Shown: positions 8,146-17,415 of the stretch, piece after piece
Layout: the number at the start of each line of letters is the position of its first letter
Numbering within the stretch: position 1 is the stretch's first letter
Source: Candidatus Thiodubiliella endoseptemdiera
GTDB taxonomy: Bacteria > Pseudomonadota > Gammaproteobacteria > PS1 > Pseudothioglobaceae
Assembly (NCBI GenBank): GCA_013416635.1
Contig: JACCHT010000001.1
Location: 248,001 to 312,000 of the forward strand
Reading direction: 5' to 3'
DNA length: 64,000 bases
Notes under the pieces: model-generated
Database searches by the model: none
What the model was told of the DNA's origin: nothing
What the model saw: only the letters and a program-made list of their open reading frames with translations
Made by a program: the position numbers and the translations under genes

Positions 8146-8924
8146 TTATGATGTAAATTCAAGTGTATTTAAAAAATCCTTATGCACATAAATATCATCC
8201 AAGTCTATAATTCTACCCCATAAAATATAATCATTTTTGAACATTAATTTTCTAATATTATCATCCCCATATCCTGTGCTTCCTGGAGGCGCATTTTCAA
8301 TGGTTAAAACACTTATCTTGACTTCGTTAAAATCAATACCCTTAACGACATTTAATTCATGCCCCTCTACATCAATAGACATATAATCTATGTGGACTAT
8401 GTTTTCCTTCTTTAAAACATCTCTTAATGGCACTACTTTTATAATAATATCTTCTGTCTCATGCCCAGCGTAGGTTTTATCCCTTGTTTTCTTTACAAAT
8501 GAAAGCATATCTTCCCAGCCTGTAACATTTTTTACAACTGAAAAGGTAAGTTCGTCTGCCTTATCTGAAGCACCCAAGGGGAAAAATTTAGCCTTTCTGT
8601 GCTTCTCCCAAAGAGGTTGCATACTTGGTAAGGGTTCAAATACATATCCATTCCAGCCTATCTCTTCAAAATACCTTGTGTTATTTATATTTAAAGGATG
8701 ATTTCCGCCTACATCAAAAAATACACCATCTTTCTTTTCTTTAAAAAAATTATTATAAATTATATAATCTTGGTTATGCTGAGAATATAATTTTATCGCT
8801 TCTTCTGTAGGAAAAAAATTTGTATTTGGATATACTCGTTTGAGTTTTTTAATATTCTATCTTGCTTTACCTTGCTCAGTTTATTATAAAAATTTGGAAA
8901 ATGTTTTTTAAGTGTCTTTTTCAT
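8146..8924 (-). pseudogene. FkbM-family methyltransferase with one frameshift
   Basis: From ATG at 8922-8924 the frame reads MKKTLKKHFPNFYNKLSKVK and is lost at a run of six A (plus-strand T at 8845-8850). One added A gives RILKKLKRVYPNTNFFP and restores a protein of about 258 residues. It has the SAM-binding stretch GVFFDVGGNHPLN, then GYVFEPLPSM, and the FkbM core IDYMSIDVEGHELNVVKGID near the C-terminal third. FkbM enzymes O-methylate sugars, fitting the polysaccharide locus. It is annotated as broken as read; a consensus error is an equal possibility. Confidence 0.8.
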
Positions 8925-8960
8925 CGTTCTCTTGGGGTTTTTTTAATTAATACTATTTTC

Positions 8961-9000
8961 AAACTGATGAAAGGTAGTGTTTTGATGATTATTCGTATTT
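8961..9000 (-). repeat. Decayed MITE fragment
   Basis: The segment CTGATGAAAGGTAGTGTTTT, then GATGATTATTCGTATTT, matches the inner right end of the GAGACC element with a few substitutions. Neither terminus is left. It lies between two FkbM genes. Confidence 0.55.
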
Positions 9001-9028
9001 GGCTACACGCTACAAGGATTTCAATTAT

Positions 9029-9748
9029 TTAAAATCTATGGAATATGCCATCTAATTGCAACATCTGACCAGAATTACTGTCTGAGAAACCAGGCTCAAG
9101 TGAAACCAAAACATAGTCTTTAGAAGATAGAATCTTATATAACTCATCAAATAACAACTCATCCTTGTATAGTGGTACTAATGACATCTCTAACTGAATA
9201 GTATGGATACGGTCTAACGACATTTCAGCACCCTTTAAGACTTTACTTTCAAAACCTTGAGTATCTATTTTAAGATAAATATTGGTTTCGCCTACTGAAA
9301 GTTCACTCATTACACCGTCAAGCGTTTTTACATTAATAATTTCTTGCCCTATATATTTAGATTCTGGCGCTGATTTTTCATGTGATTTAAGCATATCTAA
9401 GATAGAACTGCTATAAGAATTACCAGCAATATTTATTTCTAATTGTTGCTCTATATCTCCAAGTGCACAATTAAATGCTTTCCAGTTTTTATCATTGTCA
9501 ACTTTTTCTTTAAGTAATTTAAACTCTGAGCTAAGTGGCTCAAAAGAAATAATAGCACCAGTGTATCCAATATCTTGCCTCATTTGCTCACTAAATTGCC
9601 CAATATTGGCACCCACATCTAAAACCAACTGTATATCATATGATTTAAGCAAAGCCTTTCTTCTGGCTATTGGATGATTAAAATCAAAACGACTAACATC
9701 GTAGCCAAACTTCCATAAAATTCTTTTAATTCGGTGTTTAATATTCAT
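9029..9748 (-). CDS. FkbM-family SAM-dependent methyltransferase
   Basis: The 239-residue protein is complete: SAM-binding motif I VLDVGANIGQFSEQM near residue 45, the ISFEPLSSEF motif near 70, and the FkbM core TNIYLKIDTQGFESKVLKGAE near 165-185, ending in GQMLQLDGIFHRF. It probably methylates a hydroxyl of a repeat-unit sugar. It is the only intact member of three FkbM-type sequences in this locus; the others are at 8146-8924 (frameshifted) and 2999-3183 (fragment). Confidence 0.88.
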   Translation of the reverse strand: MNIKHRIKRILWKFGYDVSRFDFNHPIARRKALLKSYDIQLVLDVGANIGQFSEQMRQDIGYTGAIISFEPLSSEFKLLKEKVDNDKNWKAFNCALGDIEQQLEINIAGNSYSSSILDMLKSHEKSAPESKYIGQEIINVKTLDGVMSELSVGETNIYLKIDTQGFESKVLKGAEMSLDRIHTIQLEMSLVPLYKDELLFDELYKILSSKDYVLVSLEPGFSDSNSGQMLQLDGIFHRF

Positions 9749-9836
9749 TCTTCATGCTTCATGCTTCCTTTTAATATTTAAATTGGGTTATTTTTTTCCA
9801 AGCAAGCAAACTTGAATTTTACCACTTCATCCACAA

Positions 9837-11150
9837 TTAATATTTGAAAAATCTCCAAATAAACATTGTTTTTGTTTTCATAAAAAACATCTTTTTTGTT
9901 TTGTTATTGAAAATATCAAATATATAAGATACACTCATTTGGGTAATTAATGTTGCAAATGCAGCACCTTGAACGCCATATTTTGGTATTAATATAAAGT
10001 TTAATATTATATTAATAACCACCCCAAAAAATGTTCTATAAAAAGAGATTAATTGTAAATTTTCACTAAGTAACCATTTTTCACTAGTTATGCCTAAAAA
10101 ACCAAAAATTATAGACCAAATATGTATCGCTAATATACTTCCTGCTTGGTTATATTGCCCCCCATAAAGCAAATTTACAGCCCAATCACTCAAAAAAGTT
10201 GTGAATAATGCAATAACTATTGCCACCCATACCATTAAATTATAGAGTTTTTGTAGTCTTTCGTAATACAAAATTTCACTTATCTTTTTGGCGTTTATAA
10301 TTGCTGGAAATACTGACATACTTATAGCCACAGGTATAAAATACCAAGCATTGCTCAACTGGACTGCCGCTGCATATTGCCCCACAGATTCATTGCCCAA
10401 CATTTCTTTTATCATTACTTGATCTATCCTTGTATAAATTGAAATAACAATACCACCTAAAATCAAAGGCCAGCTGTGTTGCAATAACCTAACTGCTATT
10501 GATCTATTGAATGTTAAATTTTTTATCTGAAATGTTGAATTCTTTAAAAATAAAACTATAAAGCCAACTGCCAATACAAAACTATCAAATAAAACAACCC
10601 AAGCAAATGCTATCAGTGGTGCTTCGTTTAAGATAAAAACTATTTTTATAATAGAGGATATAAGTAGGCTAAATACATTTGCATACACCACATATTTACT
10701 CAACACTTTGGCTTGAAAATACATATCAACCACATTAAAACTTTGAAAAATAGTGGCTGAGGCAATAATAAAAACTAATAAATTTGTATAATTATCGTTT
10801 AAAGTAAAATTAACGGCTATTACTAAAATAACCAATGCAACAAATGCACCTATAACTTTCAACCAAAATGCAGTACTAATTAACTCATTTTGTCGATTTT
10901 TATCCTTAACCAATTCTCGTACTACTATTCCATCCAGTCCAAGAGTTGCAAATACAGTAAAAAGACCAGCAAAACTTTGTGCATAACTAAATAAACCAAA
11001 TTGCTCAGGACCTAAATATCTAGCGACCCAAATACCGACAAAAATTCCAACTATTATTCTCAAGATTTTTTCAGCAAAAAGCCATGAAGTATTCTTAAAA
11101 TACTTTATAAATCCCATGTAATTTTGCAGGTTTCTTAGTTTGGAAATCAT
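9837..11150 (-). CDS. wzx: Wzx-type polysaccharide flippase
   Basis: The 437-residue protein is hydrophobic with about twelve membrane helices and belongs to the RfbX/MATE-like polysaccharide biosynthesis family. The N-terminal signature KNTSWLFAEKILRIIVGIFV, followed by GIWVARYLGPEQFGLFSYAQ, is typical. It should flip undecaprenyl-linked repeat units to the periplasm for the polymerase at 4517-5551. It stands between fcl and the FkbM gene, all in one direction, with about 90 bp on either side. Confidence 0.9.
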   Translation of the reverse strand: MISKLRNLQNYMGFIKYFKNTSWLFAEKILRIIVGIFVGIWVARYLGPEQFGLFSYAQSFAGLFTVFATLGLDGIVVRELVKDKNRQNELISTAFWLKVIGAFVALVILVIAVNFTLNDNYTNLLVFIIASATIFQSFNVVDMYFQAKVLSKYVVYANVFSLLISSIIKIVFILNEAPLIAFAWVVLFDSFVLAVGFIVLFLKNSTFQIKNLTFNRSIAVRLLQHSWPLILGGIVISIYTRIDQVMIKEMLGNESVGQYAAAVQLSNAWYFIPVAISMSVFPAIINAKKISEILYYERLQKLYNLMVWVAIVIALFTTFLSDWAVNLLYGGQYNQAGSILAIHIWSIIFGFLGITSEKWLLSENLQLISFYRTFFGVVINIILNFILIPKYGVQGAAFATLITQMSVSYIFDIFNNKTKKMFFMKTKTMFIWRFFKY

Positions 11151-11245
11151 TAATTATTATCCATTAATGGCAACTGTCTCATGATTTTCGTTACATTTGA
11201 GAGTCCTGCATAGTTGATGGTTATTTTCATAGTCGGTGGTTATTT

Positions 11246-12205
11246 TCATTTATTGTCTTGTTCTAAATACCATTGATAAGTTTGCGCAAGACCTTCTTCT
11301 AAAGTCACACTATATTGCCAGCCCATTTTAGACAAGCGAGCAACATCAATCAATTTTCTTGGTGCCCCGTCAGGCTTTGTGGTATCGAAAACAAGTTTAC
11401 CCTTAAAGCCAACTACTTGTTTCATTGTCTGTGCCATTTCACGAATGGTTACATCCACGCCTGTACCGACATTAATGTGCGATAGCATTGGTTTGGTATT
11501 AGCTTGATAGGTTTCTTCATTCAGGGCTAGGACGAATAAGGAGGCTTGTGCCATATCATCAACGAACAAAAATTCACGCATTGCCTTGCCACTACCCCAT
11601 ACAATTACCTCAGCATCATTGTTGATTTTTGCCTCGTGAAAACGACGCATTAGGGCGGGGATAACATGGGAATTTTCTGGGTGAAAGTTGTCATTAATAC
11701 CATATAAATTAGTGGGCATTACTGAGCGAAAGTCAGTGCTGTGCTGTCGATTGTAAGATTCACAAAGTTTGATACCTGCTATTTTTGCTAACGCATACGG
11801 CTCATTTGTCGGCTCTAAAACATCGGTCAATAATGCATCTTCACGCATTGGCTGCTGAACTGCTTTAGGGTAAATACAAGTGCTACCTAGGAATAACAAG
11901 CGTTTGACTTGGTATTCATAGGCCGAATGAATAACATTCGCCTCAATCATCATATTTTGATAGATAAAGTCTGCTGGATAGACATTATTTGCGTGAATGC
12001 CACCGACTTTTGCAGCGGCTAAAATAACATAATCAGGTTTTTCTTGTTGAAAAAATGATTGAACCTCCGCTTGATTAATTAAATCCAATTCTTTATGGGT
12101 GCGTGTGATTAGATTGTTAAAACCTTGTTTTTCTAATTCGCGTATAATTGCTGAGCCAACCAAACCCCTGTGTCCTGCAATATAAATTTTTGAGTTTTTA
12201 TTCAT
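11246..12205 (-). CDS. fcl: GDP-L-fucose synthase
   Basis: The 319-residue epimerase-reductase converts GDP-4-keto-6-deoxy-mannose to GDP-L-fucose. It has the NAD(P)-binding motif [10 protein letters not shown] at residues 11-20, the LAAAKVGGI stretch, the SSTCIYP-type Ser-containing segment (GSTCIYPK) near 107, and the YALAK active-site Tyr/Lys near 136-140. With manC and gmd it forms the complete GDP-fucose route from mannose-1-phosphate. A MITE is inserted 3 bp upstream of its ATG, separating it from the gene with which it formerly shared an ATGA overlap. Confidence 0.95.
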   Translation of the reverse strand: MNKNSKIYIAGHRGLVGSAIIRELEKQGFNNLITRTHKELDLINQAEVQSFFQQEKPDYVILAAAKVGGIHANNVYPADFIYQNMMIEANVIHSAYEYQVKRLLFLGSTCIYPKAVQQPMREDALLTDVLEPTNEPYALAKIAGIKLCESYNRQHSTDFRSVMPTNLYGINDNFHPENSHVIPALMRRFHEAKINNDAEVIVWGSGKAMREFLFVDDMAQASLFVLALNEETYQANTKPMLSHINVGTGVDVTIREMAQTMKQVVGFKGKLVFDTTKPDGAPRKLIDVARLSKMGWQYSVTLEEGLAQTYQWYLEQDNK

Positions 12206-12208
12206 TTA

Positions 12209-12369
12209 GAGACCTTTGCATAAATAGGGATGATTAGCAAAATGACAGATTTTATTAAATTGGAAATTTTTTAAATCCACTCCTAGCAGGGCTAAGGGTG
12301 TTTTTAAAAAGTTTGTAATTTGATGAAAGATGGCGTTTTGATGATTATTCATATTTATGCAAAGGTCTC
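12209..12369 (-). mobile_element. GAGACC MITE inserted in a stop/start overlap
   Basis: Complete 161-bp element flanked by ATTTA on both sides. Removing it and one ATTTA rebuilds AAATGAATAAA on the minus strand, in which the AlbA_2 gene stop (TGA) overlaps the fcl start (ATGA). The duplication left the fcl ATG intact, and the first two bases of the element (GA) now complete the AlbA_2 stop TGA. Confidence 0.95.
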
Positions 12370-13702
12370 ATTTAGTTGTATATTTTTGCTTTGGGCTGTT
12401 GGGTTTATCTGGAATAGTGAGTTTTAACAGGTCTTGCTCCAACATAGGCTTTAAAATAGCAGATCGAAAATGTTCTCTGTGCTTTAAACCTAAGAAACTC
12501 ATTATTTCAGTGGTATTTTTAGGTGTTTTACAATAAACTAAAAGAGCTTGCTCGGTAGCTTGCTCGGTAGCTTGCTCGGTAGCTTGCTCGGTAGCCTTTG
12601 GTGTTTGATAAAAAGTGGTTAATACTGCTGTCCACTCGTATTCAAATGTAGGTCGTGGTAAACCATGCTTTATGCATTGTTCAATAATATTTAAAGTGCC
12701 TCTTCCCCAGTTTTCTATCAATCCTGCTTTGTAAAATACAGAGGCTATAGTTGGGTTAAAAGGCTTTGACTGGTGTGGTTTATCAAATTTATCGATAGGG
12801 ACTTCGGCACTCAGTAGTGCGCCATTGTATATAGCTAGTTTTTTGTCATACACTTTTATTTGCAGATTCGATGTATTGGAATAATCTCGGTGAATTAAAG
12901 CATTTATAACGGCTTCTTTTAGTGCGTCATAAGGGTATTCTAGTTTTTCTCTTCTGTGTACGCCCTCATAAGATATGTAAGCCTTAAGGTATTTAAGCCT
13001 TAAAATATCCATTATTTTATCAACCTGATTAATAAGATTACCTTCTATAATGTCGCTACTTTGTATCTCTGTTTCGGTTAAAAACCTACCTATTTTAGAA
13101 TGAGATTGTATGAAGTATTGTTGGGGATTTTTAGCAAATAATAAAATTGCCGCTCTCTTTAAAAATTTACCATCATAAAGATTTAACTTTTGCAACAACG
13201 CCTTTAAGTTATTTTCTTTATCAATATCAGGCATCCTGTCTTTGGCTAATTTTTTAAACTTTGCTATCGTGTTTAAGTCAATCTCATCCAGTGTAAATTC
13301 TTCTACCGCTACATCATCCCAAGTTTTTCCATATTTTTTAAGCAAAAAATTTGTAAGATTGTTGCCATTTAATTCCAAGGTATTGCTGCCACTTCTTTTA
13401 TAAAATTTACCATTAAAAGAAATAGGTGCATAAGTGCTGCCTACCTTTATTTCTATATATTTTTTTTCTTGATTTTTTTTAAGAAAAACATCCGCCAATA
13501 AACCCAACCTATTATTAATCTTATTAGGTAATATTTCAACAAGTTTATCAATACTGTCAATTTCGACAATTTTACTATTGTCGTCAATACCGATATAAAG
13601 GCAACCGCCATTACTATTTGCAAAGGCACAAATGGTTTTTAAATACTCATCTTTCCAAAGTTGCTTTAGTTCTACTGTTTGAGATTCTTTTAAATTTGGC
13701 AT
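12368..13702 (-). CDS. AlbA_2 / ATP-binding (Schlafen-type) putative DNA-binding protein
   Basis: The 444-residue protein has an AlbA_2 domain at about residues 8-120 (ESQTVELKQLW, CAFANSNGGCLYIGIDD) and an HATPase_c_4-like region at about 255-365 (LKEAVINALIHRDYSN, VFYKAGLIENWGRGT). A linker of four TEQA units at about 371-386 is followed by a winged-helix-like tail (MSFLGLKHREHFRSAILKPML). Family members are often called RecG-like regulators, but no helicase is present; biological role is uncertain. It lies 10 bp after gmd and, before the MITE inserted, overlapped fcl, so it was co-transcribed with GDP-fucose genes. It is not a sugar enzyme, so it looks like a cargo gene in the operon. Confidence 0.82.
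   Translation of the reverse strand: MPNLKESQTVELKQLWKDEYLKTICAFANSNGGCLYIGIDDNSKIVEIDSIDKLVEILPNKINNRLGLLADVFLKKNQEKKYIEIKVGSTYAPISFNGKFYKRSGSNTLELNGNNLTNFLLKKYGKTWDDVAVEEFTLDEIDLNTIAKFKKLAKDRMPDIDKENNLKALLQKLNLYDGKFLKRAAILLFAKNPQQYFIQSHSKIGRFLTETEIQSSDIIEGNLINQVDKIMDILRLKYLKAYISYEGVHRREKLEYPYDALKEAVINALIHRDYSNTSNLQIKVYDKKLAIYNGALLSAEVPIDKFDKPHQSKPFNPTIASVFYKAGLIENWGRGTLNIIEQCIKHGLPRPTFEYEWTAVLTTFYQTPKATEQATEQATEQATEQALLVYCKTPKNTTEIMSFLGLKHREHFRSAILKPMLEQDLLKLTIPDKPNSPKQKYTTK
12545..12592 (-). repeat. Four perfect 12-bp tandem repeats inside the AlbA_2 gene
   Basis: The unit AGCTTGCTCGGT (plus strand) is repeated four times without change and encodes Thr-Glu-Gln-Ala units between the ATPase-like region and the C-terminal winged helix. 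The unit length is a multiple of three, so copy number can vary without a frameshift, only changing linker length. Confidence 0.9.
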
Positions 13703-13711
13703 TACTTTTTA

Positions 13712-14743
13712 TTATTCTTTCCCGCCGAAATCATCATTTTCAAGGTCGTATTGCACCATACCTGAAACCAACTCTTGAAAGGATACTTGACGCTCCCAAC
13801 CAAGTTCTTTTTCTGCCTTGGATGGGTCGCCCAGTAACAATTCAACTTCGGCTGGACGGAAGTATTTTTCATTCACTTCTACCAGTATCTTGCCAGTATT
13901 GCTGTCAATACCCTTTTCAGCAATACCTGCACCCTGCCATTCAATATTTATATCAACTTCCTTAAAGGCGACTTCGACAAACTCTCTAACAGTATGGGTT
14001 TCTCCAGTGGCAATAACGAAGTCTTGTGGTTCATCTTGTTGTAGCATTAGCCATTGTGCATAAACAAAATCCTTGGCATGACCCCAGTCGCGTTTGGCGT
14101 CCATATTGCCCAGTTTTAGCACCTGCTGTCTGCCTTGATGAATGCGGGCAACGGCTTGGGTGATTTTTTTGGTAACAAAAGTTTCACCTCGTCTTGGACT
14201 TTCGTGGTTAAACAAAATGCCATTACAGGCAAATAAATCATAAGACTCTCGATAATTAACCGTTACCCAATAAGCATAAAGTTTGGCGGCGCCATAAGGG
14301 GATTTTGGGTAAAAAGGCGTGGTTTCACTTTGTGGCTCTGTGCCAGGGATGCCGCCAAATAACTCGGAAGTTGAGGCTTGATAATATTTACAGTTTGGAC
14401 CTAAATCACGAACAGCGTCTAACAGTCTAATCGCACCCAATCCAACTACATCAGCAGTATATTCTGGCACTTCAAAACTCACTGCAACATGAGATTGCGC
14501 ACCCAGATTATAGATTTCATCGGGTTTTATTTTCATCAGCAATCTATGCAGATTACTCGAATCGGTTAAATCGCCATGATAAGTGTGTAAATTTGGATGC
14601 TTAAAAATATGCTCAATGCGTTGTGTGGTAAAAACCGAAGCCCTGCGCAAAATTGCATGGACTTCGTAGTCTTTTTCTAATAACAACTCTGCTAGATATG
14701 AACCATCTTGCCCGGTAACTCCTGTTATAAACGCTTTTTTCAC
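13712..14743 (-). CDS. gmd: GDP-mannose 4,6-dehydratase
   Basis: The 343-residue short-chain dehydrogenase has the NADP motif [15 protein letters not shown] at residues 7-21, the Thr/Ser-containing segment [10 protein letters not shown] near 125, and the catalytic YGAAK at about 150-154. The Gmd-specific [12 protein letters not shown] follows near 185. It makes GDP-4-keto-6-deoxy-mannose for fcl. It follows manC by 3 bp. Confidence 0.95.
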   Translation of the reverse strand: MKKAFITGVTGQDGSYLAELLLEKDYEVHAILRRASVFTTQRIEHIFKHPNLHTYHGDLTDSSNLHRLLMKIKPDEIYNLGAQSHVAVSFEVPEYTADVVGLGAIRLLDAVRDLGPNCKYYQASTSELFGGIPGTEPQSETTPFYPKSPYGAAKLYAYWVTVNYRESYDLFACNGILFNHESPRRGETFVTKKITQAVARIHQGRQQVLKLGNMDAKRDWGHAKDFVYAQWLMLQQDEPQDFVIATGETHTVREFVEVAFKEVDINIEWQGAGIAEKGIDSNTGKILVEVNEKYFRPAEVELLLGDPSKAEKELGWERQVSFQELVSGMVQYDLENDDFGGKE

Positions 14744-14746
14744 TGC

Positions 14747-16126
14747 TTAACTCCTTTGAAAATCATCTTTAAATCTTTCTATATCGTCTTCACCCATATA
14801 ACCCCCCACCTGCACTTCAATAATGATTAAAACTTCATTGGTAGCGTTTGATAACCTGTGTTTATCGCCTGCCTTGATGTAGGTACTTTCGTTTTCATAT
14901 AGAGTTAATATTTTATCAGCATTAACAACTTCTGCTCTGCCTTTGATCACTACCCAATGCTCGTTTCTGTGTTGATGACTTTGTAGGCTTAATCGCTTAT
15001 TAGGCAATACTTCAATGCGTTTTATCTTATAGCCTTTTGCCTCTTCCAGCACCGTATAAGTGCCCCAGGGTCTATGCCCTGTTAGGTGGATATTGTGCAG
15101 TTCTGTGGTTTTTTTGACTTGTGCTACTACTTGCTTAACTTTTTGCGAACTGCCTTTTTTACTAATCAATAACGCATCCCCAGTATCCACTACAATAATG
15201 TCTTTTATGTCAATGGTGGCAATTTTCCTTTCTTCGCCATAAATCAGATTATTTTTAGAATCTATGGCAATGTGATTTTCATTAAGGGTATTGTTGTTTT
15301 CATCTTTTGGCAATTCATTAAATAAAGCATCAAAACTACCGACATCACTCCAGCCAATATTCGCTGGAATGACTTTGACTTTATCGCTTTTTTCCATCAC
15401 TGCATAGTCGATACTATTTTCTGGGATGTTAGACATATCGTGATAATTAACCCTTATCATCTCACCCTTGTTAGCATTTTTAAATGCAGTTTGCGTGGCT
15501 TTATAAGTCGCTAAAGAATGGGTTCTAAGTTCGGCTAAAAATACACTCGCCTTAAACATAAACATACCGCTATTCCAATAATAATTACCTGCTTCTAAGT
15601 ATTGCTCTGCTGTTTTCAAGTCGGGTTTTTCGTGGAAAGCAAGTACATCAAAATCATCGGCTTCAATATAGCCAAAGCCAGTTTCTGCAAAAGTCGGGGC
15701 GATGCCAAAAGTTACCAAATTATCTGACTGTGCTAATGTTTGCGCTTGTTGCAATACTTTTTGATATTTTGCCTCGTTCTTGATTAAATGATCCGATGGC
15801 GTTACCAACACCATTTCATCACCATTACCCTCATCTGCCAATGCCATACAAGCCAATGCGATTGCAGGAGCGGTATTTCTTGCTACTGGCTCTAATAAAT
15901 ATTGATTATTTGTTTGTTGTAATTCCGCTAATTGATCCAATGCTAAAAAATATTGTTCTATATTTGATACAATCATTTGACTGTCACATATTTTTGAATT
16001 GCGTTCAACCGTGAGTTGAAAAAGTGATTTATCCGCAAATAATTTAACAAACTGTTTAGGCATTAAAGTACGACTAATCGGCCAAAGTCGAGTGCCACTG
16101 CCTCCACATAGGATAATATTAATCAT
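14747..16126 (-). CDS. manC: Mannose-1-phosphate guanylyltransferase / mannose-6-phosphate isomerase
   Basis: The 459-residue bifunctional enzyme has the nucleotidyltransferase signature GGSGTRLWPISR at residues 8-19, the FHEKPD motif near 165, and a C-terminal cupin isomerase domain (RPWGTY near 350, QSHQHRNEHW near 380). It supplies GDP-mannose to gmd. It starts 1 bp after the ispA stop, so the GDP-fucose genes are appended to the xseB-ispA transcript. Confidence 0.95.
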   Translation of the reverse strand: MINIILCGGSGTRLWPISRTLMPKQFVKLFADKSLFQLTVERNSKICDSQMIVSNIEQYFLALDQLAELQQTNNQYLLEPVARNTAPAIALACMALADEGNGDEMVLVTPSDHLIKNEAKYQKVLQQAQTLAQSDNLVTFGIAPTFAETGFGYIEADDFDVLAFHEKPDLKTAEQYLEAGNYYWNSGMFMFKASVFLAELRTHSLATYKATQTAFKNANKGEMIRVNYHDMSNIPENSIDYAVMEKSDKVKVIPANIGWSDVGSFDALFNELPKDENNNTLNENHIAIDSKNNLIYGEERKIATIDIKDIIVVDTGDALLISKKGSSQKVKQVVAQVKKTTELHNIHLTGHRPWGTYTVLEEAKGYKIKRIEVLPNKRLSLQSHQHRNEHWVVIKGRAEVVNADKILTLYENESTYIKAGDKHRLSNATNEVLIIIEVQVGGYMGEDDIERFKDDFQRS

Positions 16127-16127
16127 C

Positions 16128-16969
16128 TTAAAATATCCTATTTTTAAGTTGCTGAATTAAAGTTTGTAAACGCCCTGCGTCCACACTAAGCCCATTTAAA
16201 TCATTTGATGCACACTGATACAATCTTTCATATTCTGCTTGTGATGCTTCCAAACCTAGCAAAGTGGGATAAGTTGGCTTGCCTTTATCTGCATCAGAGT
16301 TTTGCCTTTTGCCCAATATCTCTTCAGGTGTTAGCACATCTAAAACATCATCTTGAATTTGATATGCCAAACCAATGTGCTGGGAAAATTGATTGAGTAT
16401 TTGCGTATCGTTTTCGTTGCAATCAGAGACTAGAACACCTAATTGCACTGCACAATTAAGTAAAGCACCCGTTTTCTTTTGTGCATATTTTTCAAAGTAC
16501 CAATATCAATGACTTGTGTAACTGCATTTAAATCAATTGACTGACCTTCTGCCATCTCAAAGGCAGCGTGAGTGAGTGCTTGAAGCGTGTTAATTCTCAC
16601 TTCTACCGATAGTTGCTTACTATTCACCAACACCTCAAACGCTAAGGCTTGCAAGCCATCACCCGTTAAAATAGCTTGTGCTTCACCAAATTTCTTATGG
16701 CAGGCGGGTTGATTGTGACGAATATCATCATTATCCATTGCGGGTAAATCATCGTGGATTAAAGAATAAGCGTGGATTAATTCAACAGCACAGGCACTAG
16801 AATCTGCCAAATTAAGAGGTGTACCGAAAGTATCGGCAACTGTGTAAGTTAAAATTGGTCGAAAACGCTTACCACCTGACAAAACGCTATAACGCATTGC
16901 TTTGGTTAAACTGCCTTGATTAGACAGATATTTGTCTAAGTGCTGATTGACGCGTTCCGTGTAGTTCAT
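16128..16969 (-). pseudogene. ispA: Farnesyl diphosphate synthase (IspA), one frameshift
   Basis: Two frames together give the polyprenyl synthase: residues 1-163 contain GGKRFRPIL, LIHAYSLIHDDLPAMDND (first DDxxD-type motif) and KFGEAQAILTGDGLQ; the second part has GLAYQIQDDVLD (second Asp-rich motif). The frame is lost at AAAA (plus-strand T at 16477-16480); one more A gives NMHKKKTGALLNCAVQLG, joining them exactly. The enzyme makes C15 diphosphate for quinone and undecaprenyl synthesis and is normally essential, so a consensus deletion is the likeliest explanation. The start overlaps the xseB stop by 1 bp. Confidence 0.85.
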
Positions 16970-17190
16970 TATGCGTCTAAGGGTTTCTCAGATTGATAGT
17001 TATCATCGGCACTGAGTAATGCAATTTTTTGCTCGGCTTCGCTGAGTGCTACTTGGCATTGACGCGTGAGTGCAACGCCCTGCTCAAAGTATTTTAGTGA
17101 ATCTTCTAAATTTAAGTCACCGTCTTCCATTGTTTGTACAATAGCTTCCAGTTCTTTTAAGCCCTCGTTAAAATCAAATTTTTTCGCCAT
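16969..17190 (-). CDS. xseB: Exodeoxyribonuclease VII small subunit
   Basis: The 73-residue protein matches XseB: KFDFNEGLKELEAIVQTMEDGDLNLEDSLKYFEQGVALTR, a helical hairpin that binds the XseA catalytic subunit. The start at 17188-17190 (MAKKFDF) is chosen over an upstream ATG at 17220 because it fits the family length and has AGAGAA about eight bases upstream. xseB-ispA is a widespread proteobacterial pair. xseA is not in the window. Confidence 0.92.
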   Translation of the reverse strand: MAKKFDFNEGLKELEAIVQTMEDGDLNLEDSLKYFEQGVALTRQCQVALSEAEQKIALLSADDNYQSEKPLDA

Positions 17191-17233
17191 ATTATTTCTC
17201 TGAATGTAGATAGATAGCACATTTTAACATTGA

Positions 17234-17394
17234 GAGACCTTTGCATAAATATGAATAATCATCAAAACGCCATCTTTCATCAAATTACAAACTTTTTAAA
17301 AACACCCTTAGCCCTGCTAGGAGTGGATTTAAAAAATTTCCAATTTAATAAAATCTGTCATTTTGCTAATCATCCCTATTTATGCAAAGGTCTC
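17234..17394 (+). mobile_element. GAGACC MITE with ATTGA duplication
   Basis: Complete 161-bp element flanked by ATTGA on both sides. It lies 44 bp upstream of the xseB start and 21 bp after the pcnB stop, so it now lies at the head of the xseB-ispA-manC transcript. Confidence 0.95.
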
Positions 17395-17415
17395 ATTGAA
17401 TAATAACACTATCTA

